A stretch of 43,376 nt of DNA from Pseudomonadota bacterium. Lineage in GTDB: Bacteria > Myxococcota_A > Polyangia > Haliangiales > Haliangiaceae. Made by a program: the position numbers and the translations under genes. The stretch is taken from contig JAKSDA010000083.1 of the NCBI GenBank assembly GCA_022360315.1, positions 1 through 43,376 on the forward strand, in the 5' to 3' direction. This document shows, piece by piece, positions 1-9,283 of the stretch; position 1 is the first letter of the stretch; every line of letters begins with the position of its first letter. The notes under the pieces were generated by a model. That model was not told where the DNA came from. It saw only the letters and a list, made by a program, of their open reading frames with translations, and searched no databases.

Positions 1-183
1 CCGAGCCAGAGCGACGAGGCGCGCCGCCAGTGGGTGCGCGAGGAGTGGAGAATACTGGGTGTATTTGACCGACGAGCAAGCCCGCTGGCGGTGATGGATC
101 GCCGCTCTGGCGACGCGGAGAGTTTTTGGACCGGCTCTAAGAGCGCCAAACCGGCCGATCGTCTAAAGTAGCCGAGCGCAGGC
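1..183. other. Left-edge non-coding segment with partial dispersed repeat
   Basis: I see no convincing gene here. Bases about 39-91 resemble bases about 43301-43360 at the other end of the window: both contain a GAG-GGAG/TGGAG run, a TGACCGA(C/T)GAGCAA core, and a short GCC/GGC-rich tail. The match is imperfect, roughly three bases in four by eye. This suggests a dispersed genomic repeat, or the end of a mobile element, cut by the window edges. The DUF262 gene ends at 184. Confidence 0.35.
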
Positions 184-1923
184 TCATGGGGCGAGCGCTT
201 GGCGCAAAAACGCATCGAAGCGGGAAGCCCGGGATGTCGAGCGTTCGTACTCGATGCCCAGGCTTTCGGCAAATGTGCATTCCACGTGCTCGAGAACCGC
301 ATTGCGCTCATTGATGGCATCCGTCCAATCGCCACGCAGGACTGCGTCGCGCGCCTGGTCGTTGAAACCATGACTGAGCCAGAAGCCCGGCGTTAAGGTA
401 TCGGGCTGGCGCTGCAGCCGGCGCTTGAGTTTGCCGGACTGGCGCGGATCGACCAAAATGCGATTGCCGGGCGAATCGGCCCGGTCTTTGGCCGATGTGC
501 CGGTCCCGAGCTCCCTCTTGGTGAACAATCGCACGGCAGCTTCTCGACCGAGCTGGGCCAGCAGCATGTCAGCGGATACGGCTTTGTCGTCCGTGTCTCG
601 TGGTCCCAGGCCCGCCATCAACAAACAGAGAAACCGGCTGCGGCCCGAACGGAAATCGAATCGCGGTTTCCAGACGATCGGCGAATCGAGGTCTTCGGGT
701 GCGGGCTCGGTATTGCCGGCCAGTACGTCGACCAGATGGGCCGTGGTGCGGCGGAGCTGTCTGTACTTGACGCTGTAAAAATACTCGCCCAGCGAGGTAA
801 TCCACAACCACTCGCGAAGTCGAGCTACTGGTTCCCCATGCAGGGCAGGTGACGCATCCGTCTGTAGGGCGTCAGCCAAAAATACAGCTTGTAGATCATA
901 GGGAAGGACACCGGGACCCATAATACGAGCAGGAGTCACGACATTCTGTCGCGGCTCAGGTGTTTCGGCGAGAAAGTCGACCAGTCGCGACAGCGCGCCT
1001 TTGATGTCGTCGACGATCGCAGGTCGCTTTTTGAAGGCACTAACGACGTCCTGGTCATTCTGGTACAGCTCCTTGCCGAGGAGTGCCTTGCCGGTCCGTA
1101 CCATCACATCGAGTTTGATATCGCCCCAACCGGCTTCTCTTAGTGCGCTTCGCACCTCTTCGAGCCCCTCGTTTAAATCGAAGTGTCGGGTCCAGGTCAG
1201 TGCGCTCAGAAAATGGGCTTCACTCACCGGGGTCCCCCCGCTGTTGATTCGGGAAAAACTGCGAATGGCATGCTCTTGGTCTTCGGTGACCAGTGGTATG
1301 ACAGGGATCGTATAGTCTGTAAACTGCGATGAGACCTTCTGCGTAAGCCGGTACCACTCTCGTTGCTTGCTGGGATTTTTTTGGTCGCGCAGTGTCGCTC
1401 GATACTCGTCCATTCGGTAGGCATCAAACACGAATGCCATGGGCAACCAGCTCAACGGCGGGTCACCACGGGGTTTCCACAGCGAAAACTCCCTTTTTTC
1501 CAGATCGAAAAATACCGGACCTCCCTCGGGAACTTCTCCTTGTCCCGAAACAGGCTCGTCGTACGCATTCGTCTCCTCTTCGATCGATGCAATCAATCCG
1601 GCGCTCAACCCGTGGTAGAGTGTATTCAGTCGCTGATGGCCGTCCAGCACGTACTCCGGCGCAGATTCAGCCCTTGCTTCGAAAACCACGGCCGGTCCGT
1701 GCCACGTGTAGCAAGGTAGCTCTTGCTTGCTGGTCCGCCACACCAAAATGCTGCCAATGGGCTCACCGCGATAGATGCTGTCGAATAGCTCCAATCGCTG
1801 TTCCGGCTTCCAAATGAAGGGCCGCTGAAAACGCGGAACTCGCATGTTGCCGGCATAGACCTCACGCAGCAGCGCTGGAATGCGTAGCAGGCTGGGATTA
1901 CTGAGATAGGACGGCGCCGACAC
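184..1923 (-). CDS. DUF262 (GmrS/ParB-like NTPase) domain protein
   Basis: The 579-residue protein has the DUF262 signatures in order: RVPRFQRPFIW (about residues 28-38), IGSILVW (56-62) and VLDGHQRLNTL (92-102), the last being the ParB/Srx-like nucleotide-binding motif (usually DGQQRLTTL). In the family this domain forms the NTPase half of GmrSD-type modification-dependent restriction enzymes and of many uncharacterised defence proteins. The C-terminal third has the usual SPGNRIL-type segment, but I see no DUF1524 HNH nuclease motif, so this is a stand-alone DUF262 protein. It starts at a GTG only 3 bp after the stop of the upstream open frame (1927) and has no clear ribosome binding site of its own, which implies translational coupling to the AAA ATPase. 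A defence role is inferred from family and context. Confidence 0.85.
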   Translation of the reverse strand: MSAPSYLSNPSLLRIPALLREVYAGNMRVPRFQRPFIWKPEQRLELFDSIYRGEPIGSILVWRTSKQELPCYTWHGPAVVFEARAESAPEYVLDGHQRLNTLYHGLSAGLIASIEEETNAYDEPVSGQGEVPEGGPVFFDLEKREFSLWKPRGDPPLSWLPMAFVFDAYRMDEYRATLRDQKNPSKQREWYRLTQKVSSQFTDYTIPVIPLVTEDQEHAIRSFSRINSGGTPVSEAHFLSALTWTRHFDLNEGLEEVRSALREAGWGDIKLDVMVRTGKALLGKELYQNDQDVVSAFKKRPAIVDDIKGALSRLVDFLAETPEPRQNVVTPARIMGPGVLPYDLQAVFLADALQTDASPALHGEPVARLREWLWITSLGEYFYSVKYRQLRRTTAHLVDVLAGNTEPAPEDLDSPIVWKPRFDFRSGRSRFLCLLMAGLGPRDTDDKAVSADMLLAQLGREAAVRLFTKRELGTGTSAKDRADSPGNRILVDPRQSGKLKRRLQRQPDTLTPGFWLSHGFNDQARDAVLRGDWTDAINERNAVLEHVECTFAESLGIEYERSTSRASRFDAFLRQALAP

Positions 1924-1926
1924 GGT

Positions 1927-3244
1927 TTAAATCCATTCCAGGATACTCTTCACCAAGCTGTGTAGCTCCGCGTGCGAGCCGTCCTCCACCAGCCATGACT
2001 CGGGAATCGGTCGCTTATGCTCGCTGGGAAACCAGGTCCATGCGTCGCCGAGGCTGATACTGTCGCCAAACCCCTCTTCCAATACTCCAGACCTCGCATG
2101 GGGCTCATAGTCGCGGTGAATAGGGCCATTCTTGCGATCTTTTGCCAACCCCTGTCGCAGATGGTAATGATGCCGCAGTTTGGCTGGCATATTGCAGTAC
2201 TTGGTCAACGTGCGTCGCCGTTCTCGCCGCCTCATGCCCGAACTCCTGCGATTTACCCACAGACTCAGTAACCGCGGCGGTACGTAATTTTCCATGCACC
2301 GCCGATGCAGCTGATGAAACGCCCCTGAGTTGCGTTCTACGACAGCCGCACCGAGCCATTGCGTACCACTCGGGGGCGACGGCGTCCGCAGTGACGCGAA
2401 TCGTCACTGCGGGAACCAACCCTGTGATGGAACCACTCTGCCCGGCCTCGAAAACCAGCTCGGCTTCGCTGCGCAGTTCTGAAGCCCGCTCATTTAGCCA
2501 ACGGTTAACATCTTCGCGCTGGGTCAGGATGTCGAGAACATTGCGACCCTGGGCCTTGAGCCGGGTGTGTCCGCCTTTGGGCTGGATTAGACCCATGAGC
2601 TGCGGCCGCCGGTCGGCGCTCAGCCAGTCGACTGAACGCGCCCAGGCTCGCAAATGCGATTGGGCTGCCGCGAGACGCGGAATATCGGGAGCCACGGGGA
2701 ATGGCCCATCGAATGATATCTTGTCCTGGATTCGCGGTTCGAGGTGGCCGTCGTCGATCTCGTAGCCAATGCTGTATCGCCCTCGGTCTGTATCAGAACG
2801 AATCCGACGCCTTTGAAAGCGCAATCGGGCCACTTCTGGTCCTTCAAGTTCGAGTCGGGACAGAACAGGGACCGCAATCTGGTCGGAGCGCCCATGGCCG
2901 ACCCATTCAAAGGTGGCCTCGCGAAGTGGACCGTTCTGCCATTCCAGGCCTAGACCTATGGCAGGATCGCCGTACTGAGGGCCGTCTGCTGGTTCATCGT
3001 ACCAATGGGGATCCTCCAGCCGACACCGTAGCTGGTCAAAGCTGGCACCGCGCGCGACTGGCGATCCGAGGGCCAGTGGTTCATCCAAGCTCGCCACCGT
3101 ATCAGCCAACAGCTTGATCGCGCGCAAAAGCACGCTCTTGCCCACGTTGTTTTCGCCGTAGACCAGAGTCAATGGGCGCAGCTCGATTCGGTGCCGTCCA
3201 GCGAAACAACGCAGGTTTTTCAGAAAGATGGCCCTCGGCTGCAC
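1927..3244 (-). pseudogene. AAA ATPase (DUF3696/OLD-like), frameshifted and apparently internally shortened
   Basis: The N-terminal frame (from 3244) starts as a typical SMC/OLD-like ATPase: a FLKNLRCF strand, IELRPLTLVYG, then Walker A GENNVGKS (about residues 30-37). This frame stays convincing to about residue 285 (VTIRVTADA, near 2390) and then becomes low-complexity. From about 2390 down to the stop at 1927 a different frame reads well (GAFHQLHRRCMENYVPPRLL and onward to an acidic C-terminus ending ILEWI). The frame therefore changes between about 2340 and 2400. The expected C-terminal block with Walker B and the E-P-E-L-H-L-H-P motif is not visible in any frame, so a deletion probably accompanies the frameshift. 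The stop lies 3 bp before the DUF262 start. An intact version would be an ATPase partner of DUF262. If the frameshift is a sequencing error, the gene could still lack Walker B. Confidence 0.6.
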
Positions 3245-3571
3245 ATCTCGCTTATAGCATCGGACCAGCTCGGGCCGCCACTTGCTTCATACTGGCTCAC
3301 GACTGGCCTCATCGCGGGATCCGATGCATTCAATCCGCGAAATCGCCTTGATCGTCGCGATGAATACCGCCTTGTTCATCGATGGCGTGTCGGGGTACCG
3401 GGCAATGAGATCGAGTGCCAGCAGCCGCAAAACAGCACCATTTCATCTTTTCGCACGGATCGCGTCGAAGCACGGCATCGATAGATCGATTGGGCAGATT
3501 TGGCTCGTCCTCGCCGTGACCGGTATCTCGAGTGGCGCACGCCGCCTTGGCTGCGCGGGCGGCGTGGCCGA
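3245..3571. other. Spacer with only a short possible gene remnant
   Basis: Between the ATPase start and the stop of the 188-residue gene I see only one short coding-like stretch on the minus strand, listed separately. No promoter, RNA or repeat stands out. Confidence 0.5.
3287..3430 (-). pseudogene. Possible short remnant of a larger gene
   Basis: A 47-codon minus-strand frame opening with TTG reads like the tail of a real protein: a leucine-rich start, then ALDLIARYPDTPSMNKAVF and an acidic end. A TGA closes the frame just before the TTG, so it may be a truncated C-terminus rather than a complete gene. I do not recognise the family. Confidence 0.25.
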
Positions 3572-4138
3572 CTATTCCATTGTCCGGGCCAGCGCGGCGG
3601 CGAGGACTTCTTGCAGATGCTCGAGCGTGTCGAGCCGGCCGCACAGCGAAAAATACTCGTCGGTCGTCACCTGGCTCATGCGTTCGAGAGCCGCTTCCAG
3701 GACAGGCCAGATCGGATCGGGTGCGTCCAGACCGGTGTCGAGGTCGTCCAGATCATCACTTTGTGCGATGACTGCAGCGGCGATACCGGCCGGGCAAATC
3801 GACAGACCAATGGGCAGAATCATGCGCCATTGAGTCGGTTTTTCGGCTACCAGCTGCCATCGGCCGCCCAGTCTGCGGCGCACCACCTCGCCGAAGTAGG
3901 CGCCCGCCGTGGTGATGACGAGCTCGACGAGCTCGGGCTGCTGGCTGGGAACGCCGCGCAGGTAATGGTCGACCAACGGCAGAGTCTCACTGGTGTAGTC
4001 GAGCTCTATACCCACAGCAGCGCGGACATAGTCGGCTGCCTGAGCGGCAAATTCGCCGATCGGTTGGGGCGCCGGCCGGTGTCCCGCCGCGGCGGTGGAT
4101 TTGGGCTTGTGATTCACGTCGGTCATTCTCCATCTCAT
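3572..4138 (-). CDS. Conserved hypothetical protein
   Basis: This 188-residue acidic soluble protein has no signal peptide or membrane segment. It has a distinctive central segment GAYFGEVVRRRLGGRW (about residues 78-93) followed by a W-x-x-I-L-P-I-G-L core and an alpha-helical C-terminus. Similar GAYxGEVxRRxLGG segments occur in uncharacterised bacterial proteins, some near contact-toxin or defence genes, but I cannot assign a function. The gene is divergent from the CpXC giant, with 30 bp between the two starts, so they may share a promoter region. ATG 4138 is kept; ATG at residue 5 is equally possible. Confidence 0.6.
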   Translation of the reverse strand: MRWRMTDVNHKPKSTAAAGHRPAPQPIGEFAAQAADYVRAAVGIELDYTSETLPLVDHYLRGVPSQQPELVELVITTAGAYFGEVVRRRLGGRWQLVAEKPTQWRMILPIGLSICPAGIAAAVIAQSDDLDDLDTGLDAPDPIWPVLEAALERMSQVTTDEYFSLCGRLDTLEHLQEVLAAALARTME

Positions 4139-4168
4139 CTGCGACCCGAGCTATGATAGAGCCAGATT

Positions 4169-7100
4169 ATGGCAGGGCGCACGTCGGTTGACGCATCGAG
4201 CCGCGTGTACCGCGGCGCAGCCGGCCGCACATGTACGGTGCAGATTCACTACACTTGTCCGTGCGGCACACGCATCACAGCGGAGATCTACCGCAGCATC
4301 GATGTGAGCGCAGAGCCCGAACTGGCGCGGCGCCTGTGCAATCCCGAGCCAGATGATCCGCTCGGTCCAATCAATACAGTGAACTGTCCGACCAGTGATG
4401 CACCCGTGCCAATCGATATGCCCGTGGTATATCACGATCCCGACCGGGCCCTTTTTGTTCTGGTCATGTCGCAGAGCGCCCGTCACCGCGAACTCGAGGA
4501 GCGGGTGACCCTGCTTCAAGAGCTGGCCCGCGATCCCGCTCCAGTTCCATCATATGTTATCGATTTTGATGTAGTTTTCGGTACGGACGCACTCAATCAG
4601 CTGATCGCTCAAAAAGACGCCGAAAAAGCCCGCGAACAGGCCCACGCCGAGCTGGAAAACGAGGTGATCGGCCTGCGTGCCGAGCTGGCCGACCGAGATG
4701 AAATGGCACGCGAAGTCGCCGAGCTGCGCGACAAAGTGGAGCGACAAGACGATGAGCTCGAACGAAGGCGCGGCGAGCTGGAACGCCAGCGCATCGAGAT
4801 GGAGGCACGCGAAGCTGACAGCAATCGAGAACTGGCCCGGCAGCGGGACGAGCTGGAGCAAGGGCGAACAGAGCTGGCCCGGCAGCGGGACGAGCTGGCG
4901 CAAGGGCGAGCAGAACTGGCCGGGCAACAGGACGAGCTGGCGCAAGGACGAGCAGAGCTGGCCCGGCAACAGGATGAGCTGGCGCAAGGGCGAGCAGAGC
5001 TGGCCCGGCAACAGGATGAGCTGGCGCAAGGGCGAGCAGAACTGGCCGGGCAACAGGACGAGCTGGCGCAAGGGCAAGCAGAGCTGGCCGGGCAACAGGA
5101 CGAGCTGGCACAAGGGCAAGCAGAGCTGGCCGGGCAACAGGACGAGCTGGCGCAAGGGCAAGCAGAGCTGGCCGGGCAACAGGACGAGCTGGCGCAAGGG
5201 CAAGCAGAGCTGGCCCGCAACTGGGACGAGCTGGAGCAGACACAGACCGAGCTGACCCAGCACTGGGACGAGCTGGAGCAAGCGCAACGCGAGCTGACCC
5301 AGCACTGGGATGAGCTGGAGCAGGCCCAGGCCGAACTGGTCCAGCAGCGAGACGACGTAGAGCAGGTCCGGGCCGAACTGGCCGGGCAGCGAGACGAGTT
5401 GGCGCAGGCCCGGACAGAATTGGTCCAGCACGGCGACGCCGTCCAGCAAGACGGCGAGCAGTACAGCGGCGACGTCGACGAGCGAGGCGAAGTCGCCGGG
5501 CAATGGGAGGAACTCGAGCAAGAACAAGGCGAACTGGCCCAGGAGTGGGATGAACTCAGCCAGGAGCCGAAGGCGCCGGGCGAACTGGCCGAAGAGTGGG
5601 AGGAGCTCGAGCAAGAACAAGGCGAACTGGCCGAAGAGTGGGAAGAGCTCGAGCAAGCACGCGGGCGACACGAGGTGGCCCAGGGCTGGGAAGAATTCGA
5701 GCAAGCGCAGGAGCACGGCGAAGAGCCAGAACGCCAGCAGACGGCCGATGAAACGCGAGCCGAAACAGTGCCCACAGGCGCGGTGGACCAGATATCGACG
5801 CCCAATGGCTCCGAACACGGCATGGCGGCTTCACCCGCGGGATCACCCGACGCTGACAAAGCGCCCGGGCCGCCCGCATCTCTCGCAAACGAGCCGCCCG
5901 ACTGGCCGGAAGGATCGAACTCCTCCTGGTCAGAGCCGGTTGACCAGGCTCCCCAACCATCGGGCCAATCTGGCCAGGATGACGCTGTGCCGCATGCCGT
6001 GCCGGAACCGGCGGACGATCCGCAAAGCGCGCTCGAGCGGGCACTCGCCACCACCCACACGCTCCTGGCAAAAGCGGCCCCCGAGGACGAGGTCCGAATT
6101 GCCGGCCAACCGGTCTCCGCGCTGCGTGGGAACTCCGCCGCGCATTCCCTACCAGGACGTCAGGATGTGTCGTCAAAAATCTGGCTGAGAACCGAGCAAT
6201 CGTCAGAAAAATTGCGTGCGGCCACGGTCCGCGAGCCGGTTACCGAGTTGGGGATGGGCGATGTCGCGGTCGAGAGTGATCACCAGCCGGGCGCGCAGAA
6301 GGACGTCGATCCGGCTGTCGAGCGCTGGCAGGCGTCGGGCCAGAGCACCTTCAAAACCGTGGACAGCTCGCGCCGTGTGCGAATCGGAGTTAGCGTGACC
6401 GCCGGGGTGATCGAGATGTTGCGCCGCGGATCTGTCGAGATTCGGGTTCAGCTGCACCGATTTCCGTCCTATCCCCTGGTCAATCTGGCCGTCGGCAGCC
6501 CATCAGCCCTGCGCGGCGAGCCCGACTGTGAACCCCCGGTGGATGTCCTTTTTGATGTGAGCGGCACCGACCGCGAGGTTCTCCTGGCCTTGAAGCAAAC
6601 ATTCCACCTGACTCTCGAGGTCCGCGACACAAACTATTCGCCGGTGTACGAACGCGAGGTCACCGCTGACCTCAGCGACAATGTGAGCAGTGTGCTGGCT
6701 GCAGCTGACCGCCATCTGATCGAGATCATCCCATCGGAGCGCTCGTACGACCGGGCCATCGCTGCGTTTTCCGATCCGGCATACGATGCCTACGGCTGGA
6801 CTCACCCCGAGCGAAACGAGTTTCGCGAGGACAAGCTGGTCAAGGGCTCTACCGGCCAGGAGGTGCGCCGCGCTCTGGCCATCGCCGATCGCTTTTCCAG
6901 CTCCAAACGCGAGGACTATCTCTTTTTCATCCGCTCCTATCCCATCACGCTGTGGCGCCAGCAGCGCCGCCGCGTGCTCGAACGAGCCATTGTCTTCGGG
7001 ATCTGGCTCGGATCTCGACTGGCCCAGATCGCGGTCAGCGAGGGTCTGTCCCGCTCGCGCAAATACCTCATCAAAACAATACGGCGAAACTTCGCCGTAT

Positions 7101-8212
7101 TTGTCGATGGTGCGGACGAAAACGATCTCGACTCCGATGCGATCGACGACAACTGGTCAGCGCTCGACAAAGAAGCCGCCGCCCTGGGCATCCCGACAGA
7201 AATCGAACCCGGCGAAGAGATCACCATGGTCGGCGTCAACCCCGTGGACGGCATCGCCTCCGACATGGCACGGTCCGAAGCGATCGACAGCGGTCACCGC
7301 GCGGCGGTCAGTGGCATCATCCGCGAGACTTCGAGCGCGATACCGATGCGGCACTTCGCGGCCCATTCCGCCGTCGACGAACTCATCGAGCGCCTCGCCG
7401 ATCCCGGGTCACGGGTCGATGCTGCCGTGGAATTGGCCCGCCGCGCTGAAAGGCGCGCCATCGCGCCGGTCATGGCCGCGCTCGAGCAGATGGATCGTGC
7501 CGCTTCAGTACGCGTACTGGGCGCGATTGCCAATTTCGGCGATGCGGTAACACCCGAGTTGAAACGAGGGCTCAAAAACGGCAAGCCATACATCCGACAG
7601 GGATGCGCCCTGGCGATGGCAGTGCTCAACAGCGAGCCAGCCATCGAGGCGCTCGGCGATGAGCTCGTCGCCGAACCCACGGTGCTGTGGAAAGAGATGG
7701 CGCGCGCGTTTGGCACTGCCGGACCCAATGCGATCATGACGCTGGTCAGCCGCCTCTCCCGACTCGATCCAGGCCAGCGCGAGCGCGTGGCTTGGGCACT
7801 GTCTCATATCGCGCTGAGCGGAGGTCTCCGCCAGGTCGAGCAACTGGCCGCAGGACGCGACCAGGTCGCCGCCGGGGTGGCCGGCCGCGCTCTGGAACTG
7901 AGAGACTCGATACAGAGAGAGCACGCGGAGGTCCGGGGGCCCGATACGCCGGTGGACCAGACCGTCAATCGCGCGTTTTCCCGCGAGTTCTTCCGCGCAG
8001 TCGAGAAATCGAGGCCAGGGGTCGAGGCGATGGAACCCGAAAACAAGAGGCCTGGTCCGGGTTCGAGCGACGGCAGCGAAAGTTCAAGTCCCGCTCTCGA
8101 ACTCGACGAGGCCGACTTGCTCGAAGCGATCGATCTGGAGGAAGTCGCCGATGGCGAATTCGACGATGAAGGCGCCGAAGTCCTTGATGAAAGCGACTTA
8201 TTACCGACGTAG
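4169..8212 (+). CDS. Giant CpXC-domain / coiled-coil / HEAT-repeat protein
   Basis: This 1347-residue cytoplasmic protein has three parts. Residues 1-100 resemble a CpXC domain: CPCG near residue 30, a second NCP near 73, and the characteristic VVYHDPDRAL end; the second CxxC is degenerate. Residues about 110-550 are a long acidic coiled coil, within which a 14-residue double heptad of the ELARQQDELAQGRA type repeats about 14 times (4829-5416); nine of these copies are almost identical in DNA. After a Pro/Ser/Asp linker (550-720), residues about 720-1040 form a folded beta-rich/helical region that I cannot name. Residues about 1060-1260 contain HEAT-like helical repeats (ADPGSRVDAAVELARRAERR and following). 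The C-terminus is acidic. CpXC domains are of unknown function; the architecture suggests a scaffold. Repeat copy number may vary between strains. Confidence 0.8.
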   Translation: MAGRTSVDASSRVYRGAAGRTCTVQIHYTCPCGTRITAEIYRSIDVSAEPELARRLCNPEPDDPLGPINTVNCPTSDAPVPIDMPVVYHDPDRALFVLVMSQSARHRELEERVTLLQELARDPAPVPSYVIDFDVVFGTDALNQLIAQKDAEKAREQAHAELENEVIGLRAELADRDEMAREVAELRDKVERQDDELERRRGELERQRIEMEAREADSNRELARQRDELEQGRTELARQRDELAQGRAELAGQQDELAQGRAELARQQDELAQGRAELARQQDELAQGRAELAGQQDELAQGQAELAGQQDELAQGQAELAGQQDELAQGQAELAGQQDELAQGQAELARNWDELEQTQTELTQHWDELEQAQRELTQHWDELEQAQAELVQQRDDVEQVRAELAGQRDELAQARTELVQHGDAVQQDGEQYSGDVDERGEVAGQWEELEQEQGELAQEWDELSQEPKAPGELAEEWEELEQEQGELAEEWEELEQARGRHEVAQGWEEFEQAQEHGEEPERQQTADETRAETVPTGAVDQISTPNGSEHGMAASPAGSPDADKAPGPPASLANEPPDWPEGSNSSWSEPVDQAPQPSGQSGQDDAVPHAVPEPADDPQSALERALATTHTLLAKAAPEDEVRIAGQPVSALRGNSAAHSLPGRQDVSSKIWLRTEQSSEKLRAATVREPVTELGMGDVAVESDHQPGAQKDVDPAVERWQASGQSTFKTVDSSRRVRIGVSVTAGVIEMLRRGSVEIRVQLHRFPSYPLVNLAVGSPSALRGEPDCEPPVDVLFDVSGTDREVLLALKQTFHLTLEVRDTNYSPVYEREVTADLSDNVSSVLAAADRHLIEIIPSERSYDRAIAAFSDPAYDAYGWTHPERNEFREDKLVKGSTGQEVRRALAIADRFSSSKREDYLFFIRSYPITLWRQQRRRVLERAIVFGIWLGSRLAQIAVSEGLSRSRKYLIKTIRRNFAVFVDGADENDLDSDAIDDNWSALDKEAAALGIPTEIEPGEEITMVGVNPVDGIASDMARSEAIDSGHRAAVSGIIRETSSAIPMRHFAAHSAVDELIERLADPGSRVDAAVELARRAERRAIAPVMAALEQMDRAASVRVLGAIANFGDAVTPELKRGLKNGKPYIRQGCALAMAVLNSEPAIEALGDELVAEPTVLWKEMARAFGTAGPNAIMTLVSRLSRLDPGQRERVAWALSHIALSGGLRQVEQLAAGRDQVAAGVAGRALELRDSIQREHAEVRGPDTPVDQTVNRAFSREFFRAVEKSRPGVEAMEPENKRPGPGSSDGSESSSPALELDEADLLEAIDLEEVADGEFDDEGAEVLDESDLLPT
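4829..5416 (+). repeat. 42-bp tandem coding repeat (about 14 units)
   Basis: The unit encodes E-L-A-(R/G)-Q-(Q/R)-D-E-L-(A/E)-Q-G-(R/Q)-(A/T). Units 1-9 (to about 5206) are nearly identical at DNA level, and later units drift (HWDELEQAQ-type). The low divergence of the central units indicates recent duplication or gene conversion. It is intragenic and in frame, so it is not a CRISPR array. Confidence 0.9.
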
Positions 8213-8495
8213 AGGTGAGTGAGCGGTGCCCGATGTCAGACATCTCGCACTGCGGGATGACGGTCCCATAACCGGACGCTCGAATAGCCGGCTGCGCGAG
8301 TTGGCCGGCCGCTCAGTTTGGCGCTCCAGGTATCAAAAAATACGTGCCTGGCGAACAGACTCGCTGATGATCTGCCGCACAGAGATTTTACAAACCCCCC
8401 AGATCGCGTTACGGGAGAATGTGGGTCTGTGAGGACCGGACGACTTCGACAGATGAGAATCATACAGTTGCCCAGAAAACGACCTCCGGATCGTG

Positions 8496-8501
8496 TACAA
8501 T
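8496..8501 (+). promoter_or_regulatory. Possible -10 element for the phosphoesterase gene
   Basis: TACAAT lies 50 bp before the ATG at 8552. The nearest -35-like TTGCCC (8468-8473) is 22 bp away, which is too far for a canonical sigma-70 promoter, so this is only suggestive. Confidence 0.3.
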
Positions 8502-8515
8502 AGAATTTTCCAGTT

Positions 8516-8534
8516 GACCTGCCATTCGCAGGTC
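8516..8534 (+). promoter_or_regulatory. Perfect 7-bp hairpin in the 5' leader
   Basis: GACCTGC, a 5-nt loop CATTC, then GCAGGTC. It sits between the TACAAT hexamer and the start codon at 8552, so it would be in the mRNA leader. It could be an operator or an RNA element; there is no U-tract, so it is not a terminator. Confidence 0.45.
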
Positions 8535-8551
8535 GATGAGAGCATAGCTAT

Positions 8552-9283
8552 ATGCGGATAGGCATTTTCTCGGATACACACGCCAACATCGAAGCCCTGA
8601 CTGCAGTCATCGATGCCTACAAGACCGAGCAAATCGACAAGTATGTCTGCATTGGGGACACGGTGGGATACGGCGCATCACCCAACGAGTGCTGCGATGT
8701 GATCCGTGAGGTAGCTGCATTCACCATACTCGGCAACCACGACGCGGCTGTAGCCGGCCGTATGGACTACTCGTACTACTACGATGCGGCGAGAAATGCC
8801 CTCGATATGCATGCCCGACAGCTGTCTGACGAGAACATGGAGTGGCTGCGCAGCCTGCCTTATGAAGTACGGGACGGCGAGGTGAGCTTCTGTCACGGGT
8901 CGCCGGTCAATCTCGAGGAGTTCGAATATATCTTCTCTACCGAGCAGGCGGCTCGCTGTCTGGAGATCTGGGACGAGCTGGCCACGGTCACGTTTATCGG
9001 CCATTCTCATCTGTGCAAGTCGTTTGCTCTCACCCGCACCGAGGTGTACGAAGTGGTCGCCGAGAAATTCGTCATCCGGCCTGATCACCGCTACATCGTC
9101 AGTGTGGGATCTGTCGGTCAGCCGCGCGATTACGACAATCGAGCCAGCTATACGATCTACGACAGCGACGAGAAGACGTTCGAGTTCAAGCGTGTGCCAT
9201 ACGACATCGAAGCTGCGGCGCAGAAGATCTTCGACTCCGATCTCGAGCAGAACTTCGGCAATCGACTATTTCTCGGCGTGTGA
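8552..9283 (+). CDS. Calcineurin-like metallophosphoesterase
   Basis: The 243-residue protein has all metallophosphoesterase motifs: SDTHAN (D8, H10), GD (D36), GNHD (61-64), the His in CHGSP (115) and GHSH (150-153). This set binds two metal ions and hydrolyses phosphomono- or diesters. The size and the GDTVGYG signature match the YfcE/MJ0936-like or diadenosine-tetraphosphatase-like branch; the substrate cannot be told from sequence. There is no signal peptide, so it is cytoplasmic. It ends convergently with the transglycosylase gene, the two coding regions overlapping by 18 bp. Confidence 0.9.
   Translation: MRIGIFSDTHANIEALTAVIDAYKTEQIDKYVCIGDTVGYGASPNECCDVIREVAAFTILGNHDAAVAGRMDYSYYYDAARNALDMHARQLSDENMEWLRSLPYEVRDGEVSFCHGSPVNLEEFEYIFSTEQAARCLEIWDELATVTFIGHSHLCKSFALTRTEVYEVVAEKFVIRPDHRYIVSVGSVGQPRDYDNRASYTIYDSDEKTFEFKRVPYDIEAAAQKIFDSDLEQNFGNRLFLGV

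Larger units (their letters stand above)
8213..8551. other. Intergenic spacer, leader of the phosphoesterase gene
   Basis: I see no gene in this 339-bp stretch. It holds a TACAAT -10-like hexamer at 8496-8501, without a well-spaced -35, and a perfect hairpin just before the start codon (listed separately). The segment at 8330-8420 is AT-richer than its surroundings. Confidence 0.5.

Noticed and set aside
3282..3833. Plus-strand frames opposite the 188-residue gene and spacer
   Set aside because: Ser/Arg-rich noise without start signals; the minus-strand gene is the better reading.
4829..5416. Regular repeats that could suggest a CRISPR array
   Set aside because: There are no spacers; units are contiguous, in frame and encode a coiled coil.
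4550..6060. Long open frames on the minus strand across the coiled-coil region
   Set aside because: They are by-products of the 42-bp repeat in a GC-rich gene; their products are Leu/Pro/Ser/Cys low-complexity and no start signals exist.
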